Below, piece by piece: positions 47,622 through 56,340 of a DNA stretch of 64,000 bases (position 1 is the stretch's first letter; every line of letters begins with the position of its first letter). The notes beneath the pieces are model-generated. The model had not been told where the DNA came from and ran no database searches. It saw nothing but the letters and a program-made list of their open reading frames with translations. The DNA is from Pseudoalteromonas rubra. Lineage in GTDB: Bacteria; Pseudomonadota; Gammaproteobacteria; Enterobacterales; Alteromonadaceae. Made by a program: the position numbers and the translations under genes. The stretch is taken from the NCBI RefSeq assembly GCF_005887115.1, contig NZ_PNCJ01000013.1, forward strand, positions 62,001-126,000. Direction: 5' to 3'.

Positions 47622-48626
47622 ATGCCTAAAAAAGTCATAGAGCCTAGCAACATCAGTGGCCCCATCTTAGTGATACTGCCCCGTTTTATTGGCGACGCCA
47701 TCAATTCGCTCCCCGCGATAGAGTTGCTTAATGACTTGTATCCGGGAAAAAAGATTTACTTACTTATTCGTCCATATATGCGCGAAGTACTTCAAAGGGC
47801 TGAAGGATATGACTTTGAATTAATAGAAGATGCACGATATCACTCACGTGAACGCACTGGTCTGTACAGCTTTGCCAAAACACTCAAAGTTTTGCGATTT
47901 TCTATGGCAGTGTTGTTACGCGGTTCTTTCAAAGATGCAGCATTAACCAAGTTGGCTGGGATCCGTAATGTAATTGGGTATGCACAGAATGGTCGCAGGC
48001 CTTTGCTCTCTCATCCACTCAAACTCAATGAATGTCACCATTATATATTTCGCTACTGTCGCCTGGTAAATGACACACATGGCAAACCACTGGATAGCTT
48101 TTCTTTGCCCCGCCTTAAAGCAAATGACATTGAGCTGACGCATGGTGCCCCTCAAGCAACCGCGGTTTATATTGGTGGCAAGAACAAAGCCACACGACAC
48201 TACCCGGTTCACCTTGCAGCAAATGCATTGGCGAAAATTGCTGCTCAGACATCGACCCATCTTTACCTGTTGGGCGACAGCAGTGAATATACTGATACCG
48301 AGGAGTTGCTGCAGCTGCTTGCTGCACAAAATATAACCGCAACTAATCTCGCCGGTAAAACCTCACTGGGCGAGCTGGTCGATATCATCGCAGCCATGGA
48401 TACAATGATCACCATAGACTCCGGCCCTATGCATATTGCAGCCGCATGCAATGTACCAACGTTGGCATTAGTGGGCCTCGGCACTTCTCCCTTTTCATTA
48501 GTGGCGCCTTTAACCAGCCAGTGTCAGGCTATCACCAGTCACTCAACGAGTCTTGATGAAGCTGAGATTATTTGCGCAATAAAACCCGAATACCTTGCCG
48601 AACGCTACCTAAATCTGTTCAAATGA
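47622..48626 (+). CDS. Glycosyltransferase family 9 (heptosyltransferase-like)
   Basis: A 334-residue GT9 enzyme of the ADP-heptose:lipopolysaccharide heptosyltransferase class. Motifs are VILPRFIGDAINSLPAIELL near the N-terminus and MDTMITIDSGPMHIAAACNVPTLALVG in the nucleotide-binding half, given here as ITIDSGPMHIAAACN. The start is placed at ATG 47622; a GTG at 47601 with GGTTGGA upstream is an equally possible start. It is followed after 49 bases by a GT25 gene, so the pair probably modifies the lipopolysaccharide core. Confidence 0.88.
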   Translation: MPKKVIEPSNISGPILVILPRFIGDAINSLPAIELLNDLYPGKKIYLLIRPYMREVLQRAEGYDFELIEDARYHSRERTGLYSFAKTLKVLRFSMAVLLRGSFKDAALTKLAGIRNVIGYAQNGRRPLLSHPLKLNECHHYIFRYCRLVNDTHGKPLDSFSLPRLKANDIELTHGAPQATAVYIGGKNKATRHYPVHLAANALAKIAAQTSTHLYLLGDSSEYTDTEELLQLLAAQNITATNLAGKTSLGELVDIIAAMDTMITIDSGPMHIAAACNVPTLALVGLGTSPFSLVAPLTSQCQAITSHSTSLDEAEIICAIKPEYLAERYLNLFK

Positions 48627-48675
48627 GCAGTTGACACTAAAATGACACCATCCGAGTAATTTCGTAGTAAACACA

Positions 48676-49416
48676 ATGAAGCAACCTTCTATTTTTATTA
48701 TCAATATGGATGGCTGCGAAGACAGATGGCAGGCAACCTACACTCGATTAAAAGAGGTAGGGTTGGATGCAACTCGTTTTCCTGCTACCAATGGTAAGCA
48801 ACTCTCAGAATCTGAAGTCACAGAATGGTACGATCCAGCTGCTAATTTAAAGCGTTACCATCGGCATTTAACCCCCGGTGAAATAGGCTGTTATATCAGC
48901 CATTACCGGGTATATGAAAAAGTTGTTAATGAACAACTGCCTTATGCATTGGTGCTGGAAGATGACCTGCATATTGAAGATAGCCTGGCACCGCTGCTAG
49001 CTTTAATCCCAGCACTGAAAAACTGGGATATGATCAAGCTTTCGGATAATCGGGCTAATCCATTTATTGATACGCTAAAACTGAGTGACCACTTTACCCT
49101 GGGCAACTATAAAAAAGTGCCAAATGGCGCTCAAGGATACTTGATAAGCCAGGAAGGTGCCAAGAAACTAATGCGACGGAAACCCTTCTTCCGACCTGTA
49201 GATGTTGATTTTCAATTTCACGGGGAGCTGGAGTTACGTATTGTTGGTATAAAACCTTATCCAATTTCTGAAGACACCAGTTTTGGAAGTGAAATAGCAC
49301 ACGTTAATCAGGGCAGGCATTCCAATCGAAGTACGTTTGTACGCAATGCTAAACACCGGATTAAGCTTTTTCTACAACGCCAATCTCGTTCTGCGAGAAT
49401 AAAAGATATTCTCTGA
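48676..49416 (+). CDS. Glycosyltransferase family 25 (LPS biosynthesis)
   Basis: A 246-residue GT25 protein. The N-terminus IFIINMDGCEDRWQATYTRL, the motif LTPGEIGCYISHYRVYEKV and the acidic metal-binding LVLEDDLHI are characteristic of this family, which transfers galactose or related sugars to lipooligosaccharide. It is in an operon with the GT9 gene and is followed by a terminator. Confidence 0.92.
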   Translation: MKQPSIFIINMDGCEDRWQATYTRLKEVGLDATRFPATNGKQLSESEVTEWYDPAANLKRYHRHLTPGEIGCYISHYRVYEKVVNEQLPYALVLEDDLHIEDSLAPLLALIPALKNWDMIKLSDNRANPFIDTLKLSDHFTLGNYKKVPNGAQGYLISQEGAKKLMRRKPFFRPVDVDFQFHGELELRIVGIKPYPISEDTSFGSEIAHVNQGRHSNRSTFVRNAKHRIKLFLQRQSRSARIKDIL

Positions 49417-49422
49417 TATCGA

Positions 49423-49457
49423 CTGGATAGCTCACCAAGTGAGCGTCCAGCCTTTTT
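49423..49457 (+). terminator. Terminator after the GT9-GT25 pair
   Basis: CTGGA..GCTCAC and GTGAGC..TCCAG pair around a three-base loop with a small internal bulge, followed by CCTTTTTATT. Confidence 0.82.
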
Positions 49458-49801
49458 ATTATCAAAAATAAAAATCGAATTAAGTTCTATTTGGCCACAA
49501 CGGCTAAACTTGAAGGCTTCGTAAACTGAGCTAATTCCAAACCGCACAGCACAGTGCATATTTCTGGTGAATCAAAATTTGGCACAGATATGAGTACGAC
49601 TATGAATAAGTCGGATATATAGTGATACCTGATCTCACTGCTTTTTCTGAACTATTTTGCTCCTTTGCCATTCCAAAGGACTCCGAGTCGAGATATTGAG
49701 TTACGATATTTCCAAAATGCGCATTTTCGTATCTAATGGCAACCGTGTACAAAACACAGATACAATATAACAGCACCGACATCAACAACAGGAGAGAAGA
49801 G
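49458..49801. other. 344-base AT-rich gap before the GT8 gene
   Basis: No gene supported. The end of this region (49786-49801) includes the CAGGAG ribosome site that decides the start of the GT8 gene. The rest is AT-rich and should contain its promoter. Short frames on both strands lack ribosome sites or recognisable sequence. Confidence 0.5.
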
Positions 49802-50641
49802 TTGAAAAAAGCAATATTTACATTGGCCATAGGAGATAACCCTATGTACCGTGCTGCAATCAAGAGCTTTGAAATATACGCTAAAAAGGTAGGTGCAGAT
49901 CTGATCGTGTCTGACTCGCTACACTATCCCATCAAGATTGAAAACCCACTTTATAACGCCAGCCCGGCCTGGACAGAAAAGTTAAGAATTGGCGCACTCC
50001 TTGAAGAATATGACAGGGTCCTGTATGTGGATGCTGATGTGTTAATCACGCCTACTGCAAGGGATGTCTTTGAGCTTTACCCTGATACAAGTAAAGCGTA
50101 TTGGTTTAACGAAGGAGTTAAGCAAGAGCGAGCACCTGATATTGCAATGATTCAAGGTGTGCTCGGAGAAGTTAACTGGCCAGAGCGGGACAGTCGTCCT
50201 GTCTACTATAATGCTGGCATTATCCTCACCTCAAAACAGTGTCCACTTTTCAAAAAAACTGACTTAGACGACTTGCAGGAGATCTGCAATAGAATCACTC
50301 ATTATGATCAGAGCTACTTTAACTATACTTTGCATAAACATAACATTTCTCACGAATCGCTAGATAAATCGTTTAATCGCATGGATATGTTTGGCCATGA
50401 AGACTATCTGAAAGCAGATTTCATTCATTATGCAGGCAAAGGTTATGCAAAGAACAACCGTCGCCGAGATGTCCAGTTTATACGGGACTTCGCTCAGCTA
50501 TACAGTGACGTAGTAGATGAGATTGAAATTAAAGCACTAAAGGAGCATGCGTGGACACTCTATTTGGAAAAAATCCACAAAAAGTATCCCCTACCAGACT
50601 TCTTTTTGACTCAGCTTTGCAAATGGTTTGTACCTAGATAA
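49802..50641 (+). CDS. Glycosyltransferase family 8-like protein
   Basis: A 279-residue nucleotide-sugar transferase. The metal-binding DxD is in RVLYVDADVLI (D77, D79), after the N-terminal strand KKAIFTLAIGDNPMYRAAI; PVYYNAGIIL and the later HYAGKGYAK are typical of the family. The start is set at TTG 49802 because CAGGAGAGAAGAG precedes it with good spacing and it gives a family-like N-terminus; an ATG at 49736 would add 22 residues without a ribosome site. It probably adds a sugar to a surface glycan, in line with the neighbouring GT9 and GT25 genes. Confidence 0.87.
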   Translation: MKKAIFTLAIGDNPMYRAAIKSFEIYAKKVGADLIVSDSLHYPIKIENPLYNASPAWTEKLRIGALLEEYDRVLYVDADVLITPTARDVFELYPDTSKAYWFNEGVKQERAPDIAMIQGVLGEVNWPERDSRPVYYNAGIILTSKQCPLFKKTDLDDLQEICNRITHYDQSYFNYTLHKHNISHESLDKSFNRMDMFGHEDYLKADFIHYAGKGYAKNNRRRDVQFIRDFAQLYSDVVDEIEIKALKEHAWTLYLEKIHKKYPLPDFFLTQLCKWFVPR

Positions 50642-51037
50642 TAGATAGTAAGTTTGCTGGTATCGATTAGACACAGAAAAAAGTCACTCAAGCGAAACTT
50701 AAGGTATCTTTCACATTCTCGGACTCAAGAAGGTAAGCGAGTTTAATTCTGGGTACTCATTCAAATAAACAAACCTCTGAACTCATAAGTCGGGACTGAA
50801 AACTGCAAGCGTGATCGCTCAGCTTAAAATCACACAAAAACACTTTATAAACAAAGATTTATTAAGAAAAAACAAATTATTTAAGTTCACTTCGCATCAT
50901 ACAATCGCAATATGACTAAAGTGTTTTTTCTCAACAGACTAATAATGCCGAATATTTACATACTCGGCATTCGTACATATACCTAAAGCGCGGACTTCCA
51001 TAACACCGCGCTGTAGGTATAGTAATTCAATCGTACT
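50642..51037. other. 396-base gap with two adjacent inverted repeats
   Basis: No gene supported. The left part is AT-rich. Near the right end are two hairpins: AATGCCGA/TCGGCATT at 50944-50971 and a 15-base stem at 50979-51020 described separately. They lie between the end of the plus-strand GT8 gene and the end of the minus-strand repeat protein gene and may act in termination. Confidence 0.5.
50979..51020. repeat. Long inverted repeat downstream of the triple-repeat protein gene
   Basis: Arms ATACCTAAAGCGCGG and CCGCGCTGTAGGTAT pair over 15 positions with one mismatch around a 12-base loop. There is no T-run, so it is not a standard terminator; RNA stability or a protein site are alternatives. 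Confidence 0.6.
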
Positions 51038-51763
51038 TTAGATCTTGGTTGTACACGTAGCCGTAGCTGTTACACTGTGCTGCTGGGATTTGCCGCTTAG
51101 TATCCAATATCCGCCATTCTGCACAACCTGTACAGCTTCACCTGAACCTTTAAATTTGCCTGAGATTTTTGTCAGGTAACAAACATGTGTTTTCGCAGAT
51201 GCTAGGATTTTTTGCGATTCCCCTTGGTTCCATGTATACGACTTCAGGTCAGGGTAACTGCGCGCAACACACCCTGCTTGCGCTTCAACACTGTGTTGAT
51301 TAGATGTGCCTCCAAGGTACGTACCATAACTATAGTTTTTTATGCCTATTGACTCGGCCCACCCTTCGAACTTACCACTCATACCAGTCAAAAAGCACAC
51401 ATTATTACGGTCACCAAGGTAAATATCACTTTGACCCTGAGACCAGGTGTCATATTGAACATCATAATTACCTTTGGGGTTAGTAACACAAGTAGCTATT
51501 GCCGCGACATTATCCTGATTTGATTTACCACCGAGATAATAAGTAGCACCGACTTCCTTTACCCAAACTGCCTCACCCCAGCCCTCAAACTTACCCTGCA
51601 CCTTTGATAGAAAGCAAATTCGATCTCTTGAAGAGCCAAGGCTAACTTGACCTTCACCTTGTTTCCAGTGGTGTACACGGTATTGATAATCTGCTGCATG
51701 TGCTGCTGCACCTGAAAATAGAGAAGCCGCAATCAGTCCGAGTTTGATGGATATACATTTCAT
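51038..51763 (-). CDS. Secreted protein made of three tandem repeats of about 70 residues
   Basis: A 241-residue exported protein (signal peptide about 1-23, 'AAAHAADY'), which I do not recognise. The mature part is three copies of one unit, at residues about 33-95, 106-166 and 177-237. Each has W-x-QG, a C(F/Y)L strand, (S/Q)GKF(E/K)G, an LGG/LSG-K/T-S-x-Q turn and a final cysteine in A-x-C. The six regularly spaced cysteines suggest one disulfide per repeat. The triplication recalls beta-trefoil or beta-prism lectins, but no carbohydrate motif is recognisable. It stands alone with an AT-rich upstream region. Confidence 0.82.
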   Translation of the reverse strand: MKCISIKLGLIAASLFSGAAAHAADYQYRVHHWKQGEGQVSLGSSRDRICFLSKVQGKFEGWGEAVWVKEVGATYYLGGKSNQDNVAAIATCVTNPKGNYDVQYDTWSQGQSDIYLGDRNNVCFLTGMSGKFEGWAESIGIKNYSYGTYLGGTSNQHSVEAQAGCVARSYPDLKSYTWNQGESQKILASAKTHVCYLTKISGKFKGSGEAVQVVQNGGYWILSGKSQQHSVTATATCTTKI

Positions 51764-51970
51764 TTTACATTCCTTTTCAAAATTGAATATTAGTGTCCCC
51801 TTGCAGAGACATGTAAATGATACGCAAAAAATATAAAAATCAAATGAATATTTAAAGTAAAAAATTGTATCGATAAACTAGGCAAGTACACAAGGTTAGA
51901 CCAGTTAATTAGATGATTAAAGTGCTCACATTGCAATCATGTTACACTCAAAAACTGTTGAGTTTAGGGT

Positions 51971-52423
51971 TCAAATCTTTATCACCTCACCACGCAGTGG
52001 TACCAGTCTTACGAGGATCTGGTTTTGCGTGGTGTGGTCAATGCCCGCTTCTGTCATGGCATTAATCAATAGCTCAACCACACGATTAAAGTCGGCTTCG
52101 GTGATCTGCATACCGGTATGGATCTGCACCATAGAGTCGCCCTGATAGTCGCAGGGGCCATCCAACGTATCGCACAGGTGAGTAATAAACCCCTGACGAA
52201 AGTGGCTTACATTGGCCTTGGCAAAGTAAGCCAGAATGGCTTTATCCCGACCTATTTCCTGAATAAATAGATCAACCAACCGCTCCAGACCAGCCTCACC
52301 ACCAATTTGTTGATACAGAGTCGGTCGGGCACCGGACTGGCAGCCTCCCAGCCAGATACAAGCTAGCAAGACTATCACGCTGGCTGCAAGGTTACGGGTC
52401 ATGTGCTGTGCTTTATTATTCAC
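51971..52423 (-). CDS. Group 1 truncated haemoglobin with lipoprotein signal
   Basis: A 150-residue protein. Residues about 9-28 are a lipoprotein signal with lipobox LGGC (C28). The rest is a truncated globin: YQQIGGEAGLERLVDLFI, then the proximal histidine H102 in MVQIHTGMQIT. Group 1 truncated globins bind O2 or NO; most are cytoplasmic, so a membrane-anchored periplasmic one is unusual. The start is GTG 52423 with AGGGG upstream. It is the last gene of a four-gene unit, nine bases after the DUF3034 gene. Confidence 0.9.
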   Translation of the reverse strand: MNNKAQHMTRNLAASVIVLLACIWLGGCQSGARPTLYQQIGGEAGLERLVDLFIQEIGRDKAILAYFAKANVSHFRQGFITHLCDTLDGPCDYQGDSMVQIHTGMQITEADFNRVVELLINAMTEAGIDHTTQNQILVRLVPLRGEVIKI

Positions 52424-52432
52424 CCTTACCCC

Positions 52433-53287
52433 TTAAAAGTATCCGGTGATCGAAACATACCAACCGGTTTGGTCCGCCTGACCCGCAATGCTGCCCAAGT
52501 CCAGCCAGGCTGCGGTGATATTGACCTGCTTATTGATAAACCAGGCAACAAACACATCCTGCCACTGCTGCTCGCCCAATCCAAGGTTGTCGGGCTTTTC
52601 ACGGTATTCATAACCCAAAGCCAGGTTCTGGCTAAGAAAAATGGCTGTACTGGCCTCAAGGTATATGCGGTCACTGCCCTGCTGGCCACCATAACCCAGC
52701 AGACCAAGTTGATTGGCCTCGGTATGACGCGCCGTGATATTCCAAAATGCATTAAAGCCGCCAAGCGCTCCCAGATGCAGCTTGCTGGCAGCCAGATAAA
52801 TATCGGTGCCGCTGTCATCTTCCGCGCCCAGTAAAGCGGCAACCGCATCGTCTTTTAACGACTTGTGTTGCAGACCGAGGCTCAACTGTGGCCAGGTACT
52901 GTAAACAATATCCCCATACAGGCGTACTTTAACGCCGCTGACCGACTGTTCTATATCGGTATTGAGTGCTGGTACCGCAAAGGTTTGCTCGGCATAACTC
53001 AGCTCGACTCGGTCAAACAGGTTGGCCTGAATACCGCACACATCGAGGCGATAATCATCGACGCTGGCGCGGCTGCAAAATCCCCCCAGACTCCACTGAT
53101 CTTCGCTGGCATAACCTGCCAGTTGAGCCCAGGGCACAATGCCACCCCCAGCGCTTCCTTCTACCTGAGAAACACCGGGTGTGGCCAGTAGCTTACCTGA
53201 CCCCGCAATACTGTGCGCACTCAAACACAATCCACACCAGGCAAGCGCAAGCCGCCATGGCTCAGCCAGCTTCATGATACTGGCCAA
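52433..53287 (-). CDS. DUF3034-family outer-membrane protein
   Basis: A 284-residue protein with a signal peptide and a beta-barrel profile ending in GWYVSITGYF. The segment GKLLATPGVSQVEGSAGGGIVPWAQLAGYA, near the mature start and given here as KLLATPGVSQVEGSAGGG, is the hallmark of DUF3034. Function is unknown. It overlaps the end of the GGDEF/EAL gene by 26 bases (14 if the second ATG is used), showing translational coupling, and is followed by the truncated haemoglobin. Confidence 0.87.
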   Translation of the reverse strand: MASIMKLAEPWRLALAWCGLCLSAHSIAGSGKLLATPGVSQVEGSAGGGIVPWAQLAGYASEDQWSLGGFCSRASVDDYRLDVCGIQANLFDRVELSYAEQTFAVPALNTDIEQSVSGVKVRLYGDIVYSTWPQLSLGLQHKSLKDDAVAALLGAEDDSGTDIYLAASKLHLGALGGFNAFWNITARHTEANQLGLLGYGGQQGSDRIYLEASTAIFLSQNLALGYEYREKPDNLGLGEQQWQDVFVAWFINKQVNITAAWLDLGSIAGQADQTGWYVSITGYF

Positions 53288-55577
53288 GCCATTGCGTCAG
53301 TAGATCCGCTTTTAATGGCTTACTCAGATAGTAACCCTGTGCGTAGTCACAGCCCATTTCTTTAAGCAGCTCCAAAGAGGCTTTGTCTTCCACGCCTTCG
53401 GCCACCACAGAGAAACCAAGCTGATGGCCGAGACTAATCGTGGAGCGTACAATACATTGATCCTGATGGGTTTCAGCAAGTTTCAGAATAAACACTTTAT
53501 CCAGCTTAAGCTCATCAATAGGCAGCATTTTTAATCGGCCCAGTGAGGTTTGTCCTACCCCGTAATCATCCAAAGATATATGTACGCCTATTTCTTTGAG
53601 TACTTTAAGCGCCGCTATGCCTTTTTCTTCATTCTCTATCATATCCCGCTCTGTCAGCTCTATGGTGATCAGCGCAGGGGATATCTGATAGCGGTCTAAC
53701 ATGGCTTCCAGGTGAGGCACAAAGTCGGGATCGGCAATATCCTGCGCCGACACATTGATGGCCGCTTTCATAGTGATGCCTTGCTCAACCCAATTAGCCA
53801 CCTGAGACACTACGGTTTTAAGCACCCACTGAGTCAGCTCGACAATCAAGCCGGACTGCTCAGCCAGATCTATAAAGAACTCGGGCGAGACCCATTCTCC
53901 ATTGCGCCGTTGCCAGCGGATCAGTGATTCAACCTTATCGACCTGCTGACTGTGCATGTTCAGCTTAGGCTGATAGGTCATAAACAGCTGGCCATCATCA
54001 CTTTGCAATGCGGCTTTTAGTTCATCAATGATCAGCAGGCGTTCCAGGTAGGCTTCGTCTTCGCCTGTCTGATAGAAATAGACTGAGTTATTGCCCTGCT
54101 GAGCGGCATTGTCAGCTGCAATCAGCGCCCGTCGCACCAGATCTTCCGGATCGTCTGCCTGCTCGGGGTAATGCACGACGCCTACGCTAAAACGCAGGTT
54201 GATTTCCAGTTTTTGCACCTGATAAGGCTGGTTAAGCGCACTCAAAAATCCCGCAACACAACCCTCCATAGAGCTGTCTTCTTTGGCTGCCAGCACAGTT
54301 AAAAACTCATCGCCTCCCAAGCGGGCATTGAGTCCTTCAAAACTGGCACCTATCTGCTCAATGCGCTGTGCGACAGCCTGAATGCAGCTATCACCAACGC
54401 GCGGTCCCAGTTTATCGTTGATGTGCCTGAGCCCTTTAATATCCACCACCAACAGGTAATACACCCGGCCATCCTTTAACAATCGAGTGAGTTTCTCCAT
54501 GGCCGCAGCCCGGTTATAAAAACGCGTCAGACCGTCATGGCTGGCCTGATAGCGAATTTGCTTTTCCCGCGCCTGAATGTCATCGCCCATTTCATGAAAG
54601 GCATCCACCAGCTGGCAGATCTCTTTGGTGGGGCGAGACTCATGTACTGTTGCTTCATAATCTCCCAACGCAAAACGGCGCGCCATCACTGTTAACTGTT
54701 GTAAGGGCGTTGCCAGGTTGCGGGCCAAAAAGCCACTGGCAACAAAGCCAAACAGCATAGTCACACACGACGACAGTATGATGGTCAGCACCAGCTGATC
54801 AAATTCCTGGTAGTCTTTGGTCATATCGGCACTCAGTACCAAACTCACTGGCGAAGAACTGAGCGCAGGCAACGCCACTTCAGCATTGATATAAACCGGA
54901 AACTCACTCAGCCACCGGGTGATTTTTTGCTCGTGTAAATACGCAAACAGATCCTGAGAGTCCGGTAAACGCAAAGAACTGGCCTTGATCTGCTCACCAT
55001 GGCCGATAAAACTCATCTCCATGCCAGTCAGTTCACGCAGCTGCCTGGCAACCTCTGTATCTACCGCGAAACCAACGATGGCGAAGGCTATCGTTCTGGG
55101 TGCCTTAACCGGAAGAATAATGGCTTGATATAGCTGTTTGTCGAGGCTCACAAAGGCCGATTGTTCAGTGTGATTGAGCAGCTCTCTGAGCAGCGGACGC
55201 AAGTCTTCGGCCAACTCGATTTCTGCCTGATTGGCGGAGATCAACTGCCCTCTGACATCCAGCAACAGCATCAAGTCAGCATCTATACGCTGGCTGTGAT
55301 TAAATAGCACACTTTCAATGGTAGGTGCATCCCGGGTTGCAACGGCCTGCTTAAAGCCAAAATCCTGCGTCAACACAGTCGCAGCGGTGACCAATAAGCG
55401 TTCTTTTGCACTCAGGTATTGCTGATAGACATTTTGTGCTACCTGAATATCCTGCTGCACTTTGCGTTCATTAAACTGGCTGGTAGACCACCAAAAACTG
55501 GCCAAGCTGGCTATGGCTGTTAACAGCACCAACCCGACGCACAGTGCGATAATGCGATTTTTAAAACTAGTGCCCAT
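53262..55577 (-). CDS. Membrane GGDEF/EAL cyclic-di-GMP protein with periplasmic sensor domain
   Basis: A 771-residue inner-membrane protein. TM1 is at about 9-30, a periplasmic sensor domain at 31-258, TM2 at 260-285, a HAMP-like region at 285-340, then GGDEF (345-505) and EAL (515-770). The GGDEF motif is intact (421-425), but no RxxD inhibitory site precedes it. The EAL motif reads ESL (550-552); the other phosphodiesterase residues appear present (N608, E640, D670, D671, K691, E727). Both activities are possible. It follows the cupredoxin gene with an 11-base overlap and precedes DUF3034, so the sensor may read the redox state or copper in the periplasm. Confidence 0.94.
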   Translation of the reverse strand: MGTSFKNRIIALCVGLVLLTAIASLASFWWSTSQFNERKVQQDIQVAQNVYQQYLSAKERLLVTAATVLTQDFGFKQAVATRDAPTIESVLFNHSQRIDADLMLLLDVRGQLISANQAEIELAEDLRPLLRELLNHTEQSAFVSLDKQLYQAIILPVKAPRTIAFAIVGFAVDTEVARQLRELTGMEMSFIGHGEQIKASSLRLPDSQDLFAYLHEQKITRWLSEFPVYINAEVALPALSSSPVSLVLSADMTKDYQEFDQLVLTIILSSCVTMLFGFVASGFLARNLATPLQQLTVMARRFALGDYEATVHESRPTKEICQLVDAFHEMGDDIQAREKQIRYQASHDGLTRFYNRAAAMEKLTRLLKDGRVYYLLVVDIKGLRHINDKLGPRVGDSCIQAVAQRIEQIGASFEGLNARLGGDEFLTVLAAKEDSSMEGCVAGFLSALNQPYQVQKLEINLRFSVGVVHYPEQADDPEDLVRRALIAADNAAQQGNNSVYFYQTGEDEAYLERLLIIDELKAALQSDDGQLFMTYQPKLNMHSQQVDKVESLIRWQRRNGEWVSPEFFIDLAEQSGLIVELTQWVLKTVVSQVANWVEQGITMKAAINVSAQDIADPDFVPHLEAMLDRYQISPALITIELTERDMIENEEKGIAALKVLKEIGVHISLDDYGVGQTSLGRLKMLPIDELKLDKVFILKLAETHQDQCIVRSTISLGHQLGFSVVAEGVEDKASLELLKEMGCDYAQGYYLSKPLKADLLTQWLGQYHEAG

Positions 55578-56340
55578 GATGCTCCTTAAACATCTCCGAG
55601 AATGTGTTTCTGGGTGCCGGAGTCTGTGTCTCTACAATAACAGACCCGGATTGTTGTAATTCTGTCACCGTCACTATCCTGCGAGTGTCGATATCTCGTG
55701 TTTGCAGTGCGTGCCAAATGGCCACTTGCTGGGCGTATGCGGGTATTTGCACACTCCCAAGCTGATTAGTAGTAAGCACATCTTTTGATTTAGAAACATA
55801 GATATAGCCCACCATTGAATCGTGAATATTACATCCTAAAACAACGACACCAGATTGTTCAAATCGTATCGGTTGAATGGGGGTACCGGCATACAATTTG
55901 AGTTCAAACCGTTTAGTATCAGAGAAGGAATAAACATGATGGCGAATATCATCGCTGTTTGGAAAGCTGACCGCCTGACCTTGCATTATAGTGAGCAGCC
56001 GAGGCTGAAACTGCTTATCAATCTGATCCATCACCGCCACCTGCTGCACTGAGCCTGTGCGTAAAGGGGCGATAACCTCAACGACTACATCAGGCAATGG
56101 AGCACCATGCTGGTCGCGCAATTGAAGGGCGTACCCGTTACCGGACCCGTTACCGGACCCGTTACCGGAATCGCTACTGGAACTATTATCGGCTGCATAG
56201 ACAAGGCTAGTCATAAAAACTGCAGCACCGCAACCAAACAGGGCCATGCTGGATGCAGCCCATACTCCTCCCACGGCTCGTCTGATCATATTCAGACGCC
56301 CTAGTGCGATCCTTACCGGGTTATGCCCGCTGACGTTCAT
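55567..56340 (-). CDS. Cupredoxin-like protein (methylamine-utilisation type)
   Basis: A 257-residue exported protein. After a signal peptide (about 20-50) comes a Ser/Gly/Asn-rich linker, then a domain annotated elsewhere as plastocyanin-like methylamine utilisation protein. Likely copper ligands are H134 or H135 in DIRHHVYSFS and C170, H173 and M176 in LGCNIHDSMVGYIYV. The linker is encoded partly by a 12-base tandem repeat. ATG 56340 is used; an ATG at 56289 that still leaves a signal peptide is an alternative. It is the first gene of the unit and overlaps the GGDEF/EAL gene. Confidence 0.86.
   Translation of the reverse strand: MNVSGHNPVRIALGRLNMIRRAVGGVWAASSMALFGCGAAVFMTSLVYAADNSSSSDSGNGSGNGSGNGYALQLRDQHGAPLPDVVVEVIAPLRTGSVQQVAVMDQIDKQFQPRLLTIMQGQAVSFPNSDDIRHHVYSFSDTKRFELKLYAGTPIQPIRFEQSGVVVLGCNIHDSMVGYIYVSKSKDVLTTNQLGSVQIPAYAQQVAIWHALQTRDIDTRRIVTVTELQQSGSVIVETQTPAPRNTFSEMFKEHHGH
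56133..56168. repeat. 12-base tandem repeat inside the cupredoxin gene
   Basis: Three perfect copies of ACCCGTTACCGG followed by one decayed copy. In frame they encode repeated Ser-Gly-Asn-Gly units of the linker. Copy-number change would alter linker length without a frameshift. Confidence 0.85.

Noticed and set aside
50912..50986. 24-residue frame through the hairpin at 50944-50971
   Set aside because: No ribosome site and the sequence is determined by the inverted repeat.
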